DNA from: Kiloniellaceae bacterium
Lineage (GTDB): Bacteria; Pseudomonadota; Alphaproteobacteria; Kiloniellales; J153
Length of the DNA: 62,886 bases
Assembly: GCA_021776095.1 (NCBI GenBank)
Contig: JAJFGO010000075.1
Span: 1-62,886, forward strand
Reading direction: 5' to 3'
Part shown: piece by piece, positions 1 through 7,769 of the stretch
How positions within the stretch are numbered: position 1 is the stretch's first letter
How the letters are laid out: every line of letters starts with the position of its first letter
Notes under the pieces: model-generated
Seen by the model: the letters and a program-made list of their open reading frames with translations, nothing else
Databases searched by the model: none
Told to the model about the DNA's origin: nothing
Made by a program: the position numbers and the translations under genes

Positions 1-90
1 GGCGACATGGCCGAGATGATGCGCAACGGCTACGGCTCCGGCTGGGTTCTCATTTTCGAGCAGGGTTACAAATCGGCCTGCGGCGGCTAA
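1..90 (+). CDS. C-terminal end of a protein cut by the window edge
   Basis: The first frame is open from base 1 and ends at a TAA at 88-90, giving the last 29 residues of a protein whose start lies outside the window. The tail is Gly/Met-rich and ends in Cys-Gly-Gly. This is too short to assign a family. About 115 bases separate it from the PAS protein on the same strand. The reading frame could also be chance, since only 29 codons are visible. Confidence 0.4.
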   Translation, partial: GDMAEMMRNGYGSGWVLIFEQGYKSACGG

Positions 91-207
91 CCCGACGCGG
101 CCGGCAGCCAAGTTCTTTTGTACGTAAGCCTATGGAAATACCCCCCCCGGACAGCGCCCGTTCCAAGGCGCAACGCGATCTAAACAATTTTGTCGTAGCG
201 TGTCTCC

Positions 208-798
208 ATGAGTTCTAAGCCGCTTTACAGCTTGCCCGACGGCTCTCCTGAAGAGATCGACGATCCAATTCTGGCGGATCTCTATCACCATTGGTCCGGG
301 CTGTGTAAGGCGGGCACGATCCCTTTGCGCAGCGATCTGGATCCGATCGATATTCCCCATCTGCTGCCCTATATCATTCTGGCCGAGTGCTACGACGCCG
401 GCCGCCGCATCAAATTCCGCCTGACCGGTTCCGACATCGCTTTCGCCCCGGGCGCGGACCTGACCGGCCTCTTCCTGCATGAACGAGGTCCAATGACCCC
501 CTATCTAAAACACCTTTGCGAGCTTTACCGCATGGGCGCCAACAGCAAAGAGGGGGTCTACAGCACGTTCTCTTACGGTTACACGGCGGAAAATGGGCCG
601 AAGCAGGTCGGTCGCATCTTCCTACCTATGATCGGCTGCGAGGATATTCCCTCGATGCTGCTGGTTGGCCAGGTGCGCGACAAAAGCTCACCCATGGCGG
701 AGCCGATCTGGCTGACGGAACCCAATCCTATCACGCCACGGGCCCTGTTCGCGATTCGACCGGAACCGGTGCAGATGAGGCAGGCGATTTCCCGTTAG
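208..798 (+). CDS. PAS-domain protein (PAS_5 type)
   Basis: A 196-residue protein whose middle (about residues 20-165) has the pattern of the alphaproteobacterial PAS_5 family: an ILADLYHHW-like start, an aromatic-rich helix, 'IKFRLTGSDI' and a closing strand 'SMLLVGQVRD'. These proteins are single-domain sensors or adaptors with no attached kinase or output domain, and the ligand is unknown. The ATG at 208 is the only sensible start. It stands alone, with a gene on the opposite strand downstream. The family call rests on motif resemblance; a role in signalling is inference. Confidence 0.7.
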   Translation: MSSKPLYSLPDGSPEEIDDPILADLYHHWSGLCKAGTIPLRSDLDPIDIPHLLPYIILAECYDAGRRIKFRLTGSDIAFAPGADLTGLFLHERGPMTPYLKHLCELYRMGANSKEGVYSTFSYGYTAENGPKQVGRIFLPMIGCEDIPSMLLVGQVRDKSSPMAEPIWLTEPNPITPRALFAIRPEPVQMRQAISR

Positions 799-839
799 GC
801 TCTCGTGCCCAGTACCCAGCGGCCCGAATGCCGCCGGCC

Positions 840-1226
840 TCAGGGATTCTCGTCGTAAAATTCGTCGAGCCGTTGGCTTCGGGTGGTGCGCCGTGTGCTC
901 GGCTCGAAGGCGCCGCGTCTAAGGACCTCTTTGGCGGAGGCTAGGGACGCGTCTTCCGACCGCAATCGGTCCACGAAGTCTTTATCCAAGGGAACCCAGC
1001 GCGGGCCATCGGTCTTGCCCTTTTTCGTGTCTTTCGCCAAACGCCAGGTCCGGCCGGTCTCGGTATCCAACAAGACCGACTGCTCGCGAACCTTGCCGGC
1101 CTTGTTCGGAACCAAGACCTTGGGGATGAGCTGATAGCGGCCAGGATCGGCAAAGCTGTCGCTGGCCAATGCAGCCTGAGTTATGAGAACCGCTCCGACA
1201 AGAGCTGCGGCTAGTGGCCTGTTCAT
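840..1226 (-). CDS. small exported protein of unknown function
   Basis: A 128-residue protein starting at the ATG at 1226, chosen because it opens directly into a signal peptide (Met-Asn-Arg, then a hydrophobic run ending in ALA-S). An upstream ATG at 1274 would bury that signal. The mature part is charged and contains 'SVLLDTETGRTWRL', a strand-turn-strand pattern seen in small periplasmic proteins that report on their own status, and an Arg-rich C-terminus. I do not recognise a named family. It is probably periplasmic. No operon partner is visible: the glyoxalase-fold gene upstream on the same strand is about 240 bases away. Confidence 0.6.
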   Translation of the reverse strand: MNRPLAAALVGAVLITQAALASDSFADPGRYQLIPKVLVPNKAGKVREQSVLLDTETGRTWRLAKDTKKGKTDGPRWVPLDKDFVDRLRSEDASLASAKEVLRRGAFEPSTRRTTRSQRLDEFYDENP

Positions 1227-1468
1227 CGATAAATCGCTCTTTCGTGTCCCGGCGCACCAGGGTGAACCGCGCAACTTTCGGACACGAACCTTTAAAATTC
1301 GTGAAACCCCACGGCGAACCCATGGAATTTAAGAATTTCGCCATGGACAAAGATCCCGTGGATCGCCGCCAATAGCGACGTAACATCGTCCGGCAAGGCT
1401 TCAATTGCATGCGCATGCTTGCCGGGTGACGTCAACGCGCCCTGGGCGGTGTATTCTTTCATGACTCA

Positions 1469-1846
1469 TCAGGCCGGCCTGGGCCAGGCGGGATTGCGAA
1501 ACGACTGTATCTCGATCTGATATCCATCCGGATCATTCAGAAAGCAGTGGTAGATATTGTATTCTGCGTTCCCTGTCGGCGCCGTGTCGAAGACGACACC
1601 CTTCGCCTTAAGGCGCTCGTACCAGGCGTCCACATCGTCGGTGACCAGCGTGACAATGATGCCGTCCGGGTTCGATGGCCGTTGTTCGCTACAGCGGCAG
1701 ACGCCCAGGAAACCCTCGGGACTAACCTTGAAGATGCGGCAGGCCCCTTGGTCGAGGGCCAGGGGTAGGCCGAGCGTCTCACCATAGAACGCCGCGCTCT
1801 TGTCCAAGTCGCGGGTGTAAAGAAACGTCACGAGTTGATCGAACAT
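1469..1846 (-). CDS. VOC (glyoxalase/bleomycin-resistance fold) protein
   Basis: A 125-residue single-domain protein with two beta-alpha-beta-beta-beta modules, the usual length for one VOC chain that dimerises. Typical pieces are 'FLYTRDLDKSAAFYGETLGL' at the N-terminus, 'DVDAWYERLKAKGV' opening the second module and 'FLNDPDGYQIEIQSF' at the end, where the Glu is a usual metal ligand. Substrate cannot be predicted: the family includes isomerases, dioxygenases and drug-binding proteins. The ATG at 1846 is followed closely by the fold, so the start is secure. Confidence 0.8.
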   Translation of the reverse strand: MFDQLVTFLYTRDLDKSAAFYGETLGLPLALDQGACRIFKVSPEGFLGVCRCSEQRPSNPDGIIVTLVTDDVDAWYERLKAKGVVFDTAPTGNAEYNIYHCFLNDPDGYQIEIQSFRNPAWPRPA

Positions 1847-2415
1847 GTCATTTTTCCTTGATCCGCTACGCCGCCGCCCGACATCCTGCCCAGGGTTGCC
1901 GTTCCCGTCGAGGCTATCGCACCTGGATGCCCCCCGTATCCGGTGGCGGTGGGGGTGTGGATAACGGGGTCATAATACGCCATGCGCGCCATCGTCGGTG
2001 GGCATGAAAGGCCCAAACGGTCAAACCTTCGAAAACCCGCTACAAGGGAATAACCGCCAAAATGATGTGGAGTATTTTGAAGGTCCTTATTCTCCCTTTC
2101 TCCAATTTTCAATTCGCCAAATATTCCGATTTAGCATTGTTTTTGCTCATTATTTTACGTTTTCGTAGGGCACTTTCCGGCCGATGCGGCCTCGGCGGGC
2201 GGATTTCCGGTATCCCCGCCGGGTCGCGCGGATCATTGACTTCTCGGGGAATTCCTCTACATGCTCCCCGCGGACGTGTTGCATTGGTTTTGAGCTACCT
2301 AAATAACCGGTACGCCGATTAGCTTAGTTATCCGCTGACAATGTGGACGTTTAACCGACTGTGCCGTCACATGGCGTGAAGCACGGAATCGATACACCTG
2401 TTTGAGGAAATTACT
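1847..2415. other. 569-base gene-free stretch ahead of the cold-shock gene
   Basis: No convincing gene lies here; the short open frames lack ribosome sites and family features. The stretch includes a visibly AT-rich patch around 2085-2170, unusual in this GC-rich DNA. It probably holds the cspA promoter and a long 5' leader, as cold-shock genes commonly have. A TTGACT hexamer at 2236-2241 is a possible -35 box, but the -10 at the right distance is poor, so no promoter is claimed. Confidence 0.4.
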
Positions 2416-2625
2416 ATGGCTAAAGGTACTGTGAAGTGGTTCAACCCGACCAAGGGTTTCGGATTCATTGAGCCGGAAGACGGCTCCAAAGACGCTTTCG
2501 TCCACATATCGGCCGTCGAGCGCGCCGGACTGAGCTCGCTGAACGAAGGGCAGAAGGTCTCCTATGAGCTTCAGCCCGGACAGAACGGCAAATCTTCCGC
2601 CGAGAATCTGTCCGTCATCGACTAG
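2416..2625 (+). CDS. cspA: cold-shock domain protein (CspA family)
   Basis: A 69-residue protein made of a single cold-shock domain that binds single-stranded RNA or DNA and melts secondary structure. Both RNA-binding motifs are visible: RNP1 'KGFGFI' around residues 13-18 and RNP2 'AFVHI' around residues 28-32. The length is typical of the family. GAGGA sits 8 bases upstream of the ATG. The leader is long and followed, after the stop, by a strong hairpin. Whether it is cold-induced or constitutive cannot be read from the sequence. Confidence 0.95.
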   Translation: MAKGTVKWFNPTKGFGFIEPEDGSKDAFVHISAVERAGLSSLNEGQKVSYELQPGQNGKSSAENLSVID

Positions 2626-2637
2626 GTACGCAAGGTA

Positions 2638-2663
2638 CCGCCTCCAACGCTCGTTGGGGGCGG
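2638..2663 (+). terminator. hairpin after cspA
   Basis: A 12-bp stem (CCGCCTCCAACG against CGTTGGGGGCGG, one G-U pair) with a two-base loop starts 12 bases after the cspA stop. There is no T-run, so it may protect the 3' end or act as a weak or Rho-assisted stop rather than a classical intrinsic terminator. Confidence 0.45.
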
Positions 2664-2879
2664 CCGCCGCGCCCTTGGCGACGCGGCCGTCAACGACCGC
2701 CCGATGGACCGAAGGACGCGGGCCGATCGATCCGCCGCCATTCCTTCGGAAACAACGAACAAGAACCTGACGCCGTGCGGTCGCCACCCTCGCGCACCAG
2801 CCCGCGAGCACATCCCGCCCGGGCCCCGGACGAGAAATTCCGCCCGTGACACCTCGAACCAACACAGAGGATTACCAAA

Positions 2880-3065
2880 ATGCGGAAGTCCGTAAAATCG
2901 AGAGCCGAGGAACAGTTCACCGCAACTCAAAAGAAGTCCGACCAGGCCCTGAAGGATAAGGAAAAAGCCTGGCAGGAGTTGGAAAAGAAATCGGCACGCC
3001 TGAAGGCGCTTCGCCTGGCAAAAGAGGCGTCCGACAAGGAAGCCGCAGAGGCGGCCGACGCCTAG
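2880..3065 (+). CDS. small highly charged helical protein
   Basis: A 61-residue protein, almost entirely Lys, Glu, Ala, Asp and Arg in heptad-like spacing, so probably one long helix or coiled coil. It lies 254 bases after cspA on the same strand and starts at an ATG preceded by 'GAGGATTACCAAA'. Small Lys/Glu-rich proteins next to cold-shock genes are common in Rhodospirillales-type genomes, but I know of no assigned function. It could be a nucleic-acid or membrane-associated stress protein; that is inference. Confidence 0.6.
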   Translation: MRKSVKSRAEEQFTATQKKSDQALKDKEKAWQELEKKSARLKALRLAKEASDKEAAEAADA

Positions 3066-3141
3066 AAAGCGGCCGCCAACAACGAACAGCCAGAGCGTTT
3101 ATCCCAGTTTCGCCGGCCCGCATCGCGACGACCGCAAAGAC

Positions 3142-3189
3142 CGCCCAACGAGTGGGCAGATGCCTTCTAGGGCGCCAGGTCTTTTTTTT
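3142..3189 (+). terminator. possible terminator with an 8-T run
   Basis: A GCCCA/TGGGC stem and a second weak hairpin are followed by eight consecutive T at 3182-3189, about 120 bases after the small charged protein gene. The stems are short, so this is a weak prediction. Confidence 0.3.
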
Positions 3190-3242
3190 GCCCCCGCGAA
3201 TATGAAAGCCCTGAAACGCCGGGGCATTGGGCGGCTGTGGAA

Positions 3243-3316
3243 AAATCTCTGTTCGGCGACCATGGAACGGGGATATATTTGCCCCGACCCTGGCTGTTAC
3301 CTGGGAAATCTCTGTT
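3243..3316 (+). repeat. 11-bp direct repeat upstream of a small basic gene
   Basis: AAATCTCTGTT occurs at 3243-3253 and again at 3306-3316, 63 bases apart (six helical turns). The second copy ends in a TCTCT-GTTT-AGAGA hairpin just before the next start codon. It could be a regulator site or chance; nothing identifies a binding protein. Confidence 0.3.
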
Positions 3317-3331
3317 TAGAGAGAAAAAGAC

Positions 3332-3535
3332 ATGACCAAAGCCAAGGCCCGCCAGAGGGCAAAGGCGAATGCGGCGAAGAAAGCCCAAAAACGCAAAGCC
3401 AGCGCCGAGCAACCCGGCCAAAAATTCCGACCGGGACAGTTCGATCCGGGGCCAGGCTCCATATCGGGCCCGGGGGCGAGCGCCGGCACCAAGAATTTCG
3501 CCGTCGCGAAACGCGGCTCCGCGCGGTCGAACTAG
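3332..3535 (+). CDS. small basic protein of unknown function
   Basis: A 67-residue protein. The first 25 residues are almost all Lys, Arg, Ala and Gln, then a Pro/Gly/Phe-rich middle leads into a basic end. The composition suggests a disordered nucleic-acid-binding peptide. 'GAGAGAAAAAGAC' precedes the ATG. It lies downstream of cspA and the charged helical protein on the same strand, and ends 4 bases into the end of the opposite-strand ogt gene. It has no family I recognise. Confidence 0.55.
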   Translation: MTKAKARQRAKANAAKKAQKRKASAEQPGQKFRPGQFDPGPGSISGPGASAGTKNFAVAKRGSARSN

Positions 3536-4053
3536 GCCGTCCGCAATCTATTGTTCGCAGCGACGCTTTGCTCGTGGGCGAGCAGAAATTTCTTCACCTC
3601 GATCCCGCCGCCGAAGCCGGTCAGGGATTTGTCCGATCCGATGACCCGGTGGCAGGGCACCACGATGGGCAAAGGGTTCGCGCCATTGGCGCCGCCCACC
3701 GCGCGGCTCGCGTTGGGTTTTCCGATGCGCGACGCCAGGGCGCCGTAAGATACGGTCTCGCCGAAGGGGATACGGCACAAGGCACTCCAGACCGTGTTTT
3801 GAAACGCGGTGCCGGCGCGCCACAAGGGTAAATCGAATCGGGTCAACTTACCGGCGAAATAGGCGTCGAGTTGCCGGAAGGTTTCGGCGAAGACCCCATC
3901 GTCGCGGCGCCACTCGGCCCGCGGTTCGCCGTTTCGGTCTTCGCTTGGAAAGCGGATCAGATGCAAACGCTCCGCGTCCCCGGCGACCAGCAAGGGACCA
4001 AGCGGGCTATGGAAATACCCATAGGTGAGCTTCGGATCAGGCCCGCGCCCCAT
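3532..4053 (-). CDS. ogt: methylated-DNA--protein-cysteine methyltransferase (Ogt/AGT)
   Basis: A 173-residue suicide repair enzyme that moves the methyl group from O6-methylguanine or O4-methylthymine to its own Cys. The active-site motif 'PCHRV' is present with Cys134, preceded by the DNA-binding helix 'SRAVGGANGANP', whose Arg acts as the finger. The N-terminal ribonuclease-like domain covers about residues 8-75. The ATG at 4053 lies inside the end of the upstream ada-like gene (17-base overlap), so the two are translationally coupled. Together they carry the domains that E. coli Ada carries in one chain. Confidence 0.92.
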   Translation of the reverse strand: MGRGPDPKLTYGYFHSPLGPLLVAGDAERLHLIRFPSEDRNGEPRAEWRRDDGVFAETFRQLDAYFAGKLTRFDLPLWRAGTAFQNTVWSALCRIPFGETVSYGALASRIGKPNASRAVGGANGANPLPIVVPCHRVIGSDKSLTGFGGGIEVKKFLLAHEQSVAANNRLRTA

Positions 4054-4639
4054 GGCTGTCTCCCTCGTGGTTGGAGTTTCGCGGTCGGCGCCGCCGAATC
4101 TCCGACGGCGGGCGCTTATAGAGGTCGGCAAAGGCGGCGTTGAAGCGGCGTAGGCTCTTGAAACCGGCACGGTACGCGATCTCGGTGATCTGTAGGTTGG
4201 TATCGTTCAACAGGCGCTTGGCCTTTTGCAAACGAATGGTCTTCGCGACCTGCAGCGGGCTGGCACCTAGATGACGCTGGAACAGGCGCGAAAGATGACG
4301 GCCCCCGATGCCCAAACGCGCCGCCAGATCTTCCACACCCACGTCATCGAGCACGCCGCCTTCAATCAGCTTTAGCGCCCGCTCAACGGTGGTTTTCGTG
4401 CCGTTCCAGGCCGGACAGAAGGGCGCGGTCTCCGGGCGGCAACGCAGGCAAGGCCGGTAACCAGCGCGCTCCGCCGCCGCGGCGCTGGGGTAATACGCGA
4501 CGTTCTTGGTCAGGGGCTGCTTGACCGGGCAGACCGGGCGGCAATAGATCCACGTGGTCGCCACGGCGGTGAAAAACACCCCGTCGAAGGCCGGGTCGCG
4601 GCGCAATCGGGCGGCGTTGCAGGTCTCGAAATCCAACAT
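4037..4639 (-). CDS. ada: Ada-type methylphosphotriester sensor and AraC-family activator
   Basis: A 200-residue protein equal to the N-terminal half of E. coli Ada. Residues 5-75 form the Ada zinc domain, with four Cys ligands at 33, 37, 64 and 67 in the contexts 'YCRPVCP' and 'CLRCRPE'; Cys33 corresponds to the Ada Cys that accepts methyl from phosphotriesters and switches the protein to an activator. Residues 85-185 carry two AraC helix-turn-helices ('VEDLAARLGIGGRHLSRLF', 'ITEIAYRAGFKSLRRFNAAF'). The C-terminal methyltransferase half is absent and is encoded by the overlapping ogt. Methylation-dependent activation of the adaptive response is inferred from the family. Confidence 0.92.
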   Translation of the reverse strand: MLDFETCNAARLRRDPAFDGVFFTAVATTWIYCRPVCPVKQPLTKNVAYYPSAAAAERAGYRPCLRCRPETAPFCPAWNGTKTTVERALKLIEGGVLDDVGVEDLAARLGIGGRHLSRLFQRHLGASPLQVAKTIRLQKAKRLLNDTNLQITEIAYRAGFKSLRRFNAAFADLYKRPPSEIRRRRPRNSNHEGDSHGARA

Positions 4640-4923
4640 GGGGACAGTCTACAAGACCAAGTTCACAGAGGCGAGCGGGCTACCACAATGAGGTCCGAAT
4701 CCGGCCGGTGAAGCCTGCCGACATCCACAGGCCAGGGTCTCGCGCCGGGCCGCACGCCGGGCTAGGATTGGCCTGACGAGCGACGCGGATTGAAAGTGGG
4801 TTGGAGGGCCGGGAAAACGCTGTCCGCCGAGGGTTAGGTATAGCCCGCTCACGCACCCATCGCGGCCCCCTGTTTTTTCCCTGTTCAGCAGGGAATAACA
4901 GGGAAATCAATAAGCCGCCGATA

Positions 4924-6027
4924 TCACGCATTATGGGACACGAACCAGACGTTCATGGGATCGTGCGGCAGAACGTGGCGCTCACTCGTGCCGAACCCGG
5001 CCTGCTTCAGCATCCGCTGCGCGGTTTCCCAACCCCACATGGTACCGAGCCCTTCGCCGCCTTGACCGAGCGAAACGGGCATGCAGTGCGCGCAGGACAT
5101 AGCGTAAAGGAACGCCGCCATGGGAAAGTCCAAATTGTTCTCCAGCTTGGCCGATCCGCCGATGTCCTGCATCAGGTAGACCCCTCCGGACCGCAATGCG
5201 CGGTGCAGGCTGGCGATGAGCGCCTGCGGATCCTTCTGGTCGTGCACGGCATCGAAGGAGGTAATGAGGTCGTAACGGCCGGCCTCGTCGAAGCCGCTCA
5301 GGTCACGCGCTTCAAAGCGCAAGTTCATCAGACCGGCGACCTTCGCTGCGCGGGTCGCGGTGGCGATCGCGTCCGCGCCCAGATCGTATCCGGTGAAGCG
5401 GCTGTTGGGATAATGCGCCGCCATAGCGATCAGGGCCCCGCCGGTGCCGCACCCAGCATCGAGAACCTCAATCCCCTTTACCAGGCGGGCCGGCAGGGCC
5501 GGCACCAGTGGCAGGATTGTGTCGAAAAGCTGCGCGACGACATTCTGCCCGCTGTCTTCCGACATGACCTGATGAAAGCAGGGATACTCTTCGTAACCTA
5601 GGCCGGCACCGGTCTCGAAGCTCTCCAGGATACGGCCCTCAACCGCGCCCATCAGGGGCAGATCCTGGGCATAAATCGCGAGGTTTCCCAAAGGCGCGCC
5701 GCGCGTCAGGCTCGCCGCGTGCTCCGGCGGTAAGGCATAACTTCGCGCCGCCGGCTCGTAGTGGACAATGCCACCGGTCACCATGACCGCGAGCCATTCG
5801 CGGACATAGCGTTCGGACAAGCTGGCCGCCTCGGCGATCCCCGCCGAGGTGCTGGGCGGGAGATTGGCCATGGTGTCGAAAAGGCCGGTGCGGTGGCCGA
5901 TCGAGAGCATCATGGCGATAGCGCCACTGTTCAGGGTGTCCGCAATGCGGTTCTGAAAGGCGGCGGCATTATTTTCGTCGAAAGTGGGAATCGCAGGCGA
6001 TTGGGTCGCCGTCTGGGTCTGGGCCAT
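4924..6027 (-). CDS. SAM-dependent methyltransferase with N-terminal winged helix
   Basis: A 367-residue protein. Residues 20-110 resemble the winged-helix dimerisation domain found ahead of small-molecule methyltransferases ('GHRTGLFDTMANLPPSTS', 'SERYVREWLAVMVTGGI'). From about residue 170 a class I methyltransferase fold follows, with the SAM motif 'VLDAGCGTGGALIAM' and the acidic residue at the end of strand 2 ('FTGYDLG'). The ATG at 6027 is preceded by GGAG; further upstream frame is unlikely coding. It is divergent from a GlxA-type regulator, which is therefore the best candidate to control it. The substrate is unknown. Confidence 0.8.
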   Translation of the reverse strand: MAQTQTATQSPAIPTFDENNAAAFQNRIADTLNSGAIAMMLSIGHRTGLFDTMANLPPSTSAGIAEAASLSERYVREWLAVMVTGGIVHYEPAARSYALPPEHAASLTRGAPLGNLAIYAQDLPLMGAVEGRILESFETGAGLGYEEYPCFHQVMSEDSGQNVVAQLFDTILPLVPALPARLVKGIEVLDAGCGTGGALIAMAAHYPNSRFTGYDLGADAIATATRAAKVAGLMNLRFEARDLSGFDEAGRYDLITSFDAVHDQKDPQALIASLHRALRSGGVYLMQDIGGSAKLENNLDFPMAAFLYAMSCAHCMPVSLGQGGEGLGTMWGWETAQRMLKQAGFGTSERHVLPHDPMNVWFVSHNA

Positions 6028-6179
6028 GGGTCTGTCTCCAAGGAGGATTGCTGGGGGCGTTGCCGCCAATCGCGGCGAACGTTGCATGCCGGCACATTTG
6101 GCGGTAAGAGGGAAAATGGCCGCAAACGAGGCATTCGTGCCATAATGACCTGAAATTCTGACCCACACCTCGGGACGAA

Positions 6180-7223
6180 ATGACAGCACCGTCCGAAAAG
6201 CCGCGGATCAGCCTCTTGGCCTTACCGGGAACCGCCGGCTCGACGCTTTACGGGCTCTATGACGTCTTTACCGCGATTGGCAACGTGTGGCCGGCCTTGA
6301 CCGGCGAGCCGCAATCGCAACCCGGCTTCGAGGTTCAAATCGTCGCGCCCAATAGGGCCGAATTCCGCGCCCACGCCGGTGTCCCCGTGGCGCCGCACGC
6401 CGCCTTGTCGGAGGTATCCCGGACCGACGTGATCGTGGTACCGGATCTCAACTTCGATTTCCGCTCCGACCCCCGCGACCTTTGGCCGGAGGCTGCCGCC
6501 TGGATCACGGCACGTTACGCGCACGGCACGACGGTCTGCACCGTATGTACCGGGTCAGTGCTGGTCGCGGACACGGGGCTGCTCGACGGCTGGGAGGCCA
6601 CAACCCACTGGGCCGCGGCTAGCCTATTCGAGACTTACTACCCCGCGGTCAAGCTGCGGCCTGAGCGCGTCCTGGTTCAGAGCGGACCCGATCAGCGCTT
6701 AGTGACCTCAGGCGGCGCCGCGTCCTGGGAGGATTTGTCGCTATTTCTTATCAGCCGCTTCTGCGGTCAGGAGGAGGCGGTCAAGATCGCCAAAATCTTC
6801 CTGTTCGGCGACCGGAGCGAGGGCCAGTTGCCCTACGCCACCAAGACCAAGCCCCGATACCATGACGATGCCGCGATTGCCGCGTGCCAGACCTGGCTCG
6901 CCAACCACTATGCCGCCGCCAGTCCGGTCTCGCGCATGGTGCGGCATTCCGGCCTGGCGGAGCGCACCTTCAAACGCCGCTTCCGCGCCGCGACCGGCTA
7001 TGCCCCGGTCGAGTACGTCCAGACCTTACGGATCGAAGAGGCCAAGCAACTCCTGGAAACCACTGCCAAGCCGACAGACGAGATCGGCACCTTGGTCGGA
7101 TACGAGGACCCCGCTTTCTTCCGCCGCCTGTTCAAGCGCCAAACCGGCGTGACTCCGGCCCGCTACCGGCAAAAGTTCTGCTCATTGGGGAGCCCGAGCC
7201 AGGCCCATATGCGATCGGCCTGA
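6180..7223 (+). CDS. GlxA-family transcriptional regulator (DJ-1/PfpI plus AraC)
   Basis: A 347-residue regulator. Residues 8-190 form a DJ-1/PfpI-like domain with the nucleophile-elbow region 'TVCTVCTGSVLVADTGLLDG'; residues 225-325 carry two AraC helix-turn-helices ('VSRMVRHSGLAERTFKRRF', 'TDEIGTLVGYEDPAFFRRLF'). Members respond to small nitrogenous or aldehyde-like metabolites and usually activate an adjacent catabolic gene. It is transcribed away from the methyltransferase gene across a 152-base gap, suggesting joint control. CATAAT at 6141-6146 could be a -10 box, but its -35 is poor. Confidence 0.88.
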   Translation: MTAPSEKPRISLLALPGTAGSTLYGLYDVFTAIGNVWPALTGEPQSQPGFEVQIVAPNRAEFRAHAGVPVAPHAALSEVSRTDVIVVPDLNFDFRSDPRDLWPEAAAWITARYAHGTTVCTVCTGSVLVADTGLLDGWEATTHWAAASLFETYYPAVKLRPERVLVQSGPDQRLVTSGGAASWEDLSLFLISRFCGQEEAVKIAKIFLFGDRSEGQLPYATKTKPRYHDDAAIAACQTWLANHYAAASPVSRMVRHSGLAERTFKRRFRAATGYAPVEYVQTLRIEEAKQLLETTAKPTDEIGTLVGYEDPAFFRRLFKRQTGVTPARYRQKFCSLGSPSQAHMRSA

Positions 7224-7356
7224 CCGGGCCCCTTCGGCGCGCAAGGTCCGGCTAAGCGCCTACGCGCGAAACCTGTAACGCCAGCAGACGCCACTCCTCG
7301 GGGGTGAGATTTAGGATCGGGGTTTGGTTGCGGCCGGGTTCCGGGGCCCAACTGTC

Positions 7357-7515
7357 TTAAACCAAGTCTCCGGTGCTGGAAGCCTCGGCGGCCGGGCTCT
7401 CGGCCGGCGGCGACTCGGGCCCGCCTTCCGGGTCCTTGAGGCGGAAGACGACGCAGGCCAGGGCGACGCCCAGAGCGGCCCAGACGACGGCGGCGGGTAG
7501 GATGTCGCTGATCAT
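7357..7515 (-). CDS. 52-residue single-pass membrane protein
   Basis: A short frame with ATG at 7513-7515 and TAA at 7357-7359. Residues 5-25 are a hydrophobic helix (Ile-Leu-Pro then Ala/Val/Leu/Trp), followed by 'RLKD' on the cytoplasmic side and a Pro/Glu/Ser-rich soluble tail. It resembles small inner-membrane proteins such as heme-exporter CcmD-like or cytochrome-oxidase helper peptides in layout, but no family is recognised. It is isolated, with no operon partner. The coding call rests on the clear helix-plus-tail organisation only. Confidence 0.45.
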   Translation of the reverse strand: MISDILPAAVVWAALGVALACVVFRLKDPEGGPESPPAESPAAEASSTGDLV

Positions 7516-7769
7516 GGCGCGCGGTCCCTAGTTCGACGATCGAGGCCCTCGCCAGCACCTCAGGCGGCCGACCCTGAGACTTAATCCTGCCATAGTCGGC
7601 TTAAGGCCGGGTTACGCGGACGCCGAATTCGGCGGCGCGCGCGGCCCTTTCGCCCGGACCAAGCCGAACTTTGCCCTTGGACCCGCAGGCGGGCTCCGCC
7701 TATCATCCGGGCCACGCGCGGCTCCGCGCGTTCATCCTGCAATGCCTACAAACTGCAAGGGTTTCGACC

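Noticed and set aside
1828-2322. Short frames on both strands between the VOC gene and cspA
   Set aside because: No ribosome sites, no conserved motifs and atypical composition; treated as non-coding.
2299-2865. 188-codon minus-strand frame over cspA
   Set aside because: Overlaps the clear cold-shock gene and has no recognisable domain or ribosome site.
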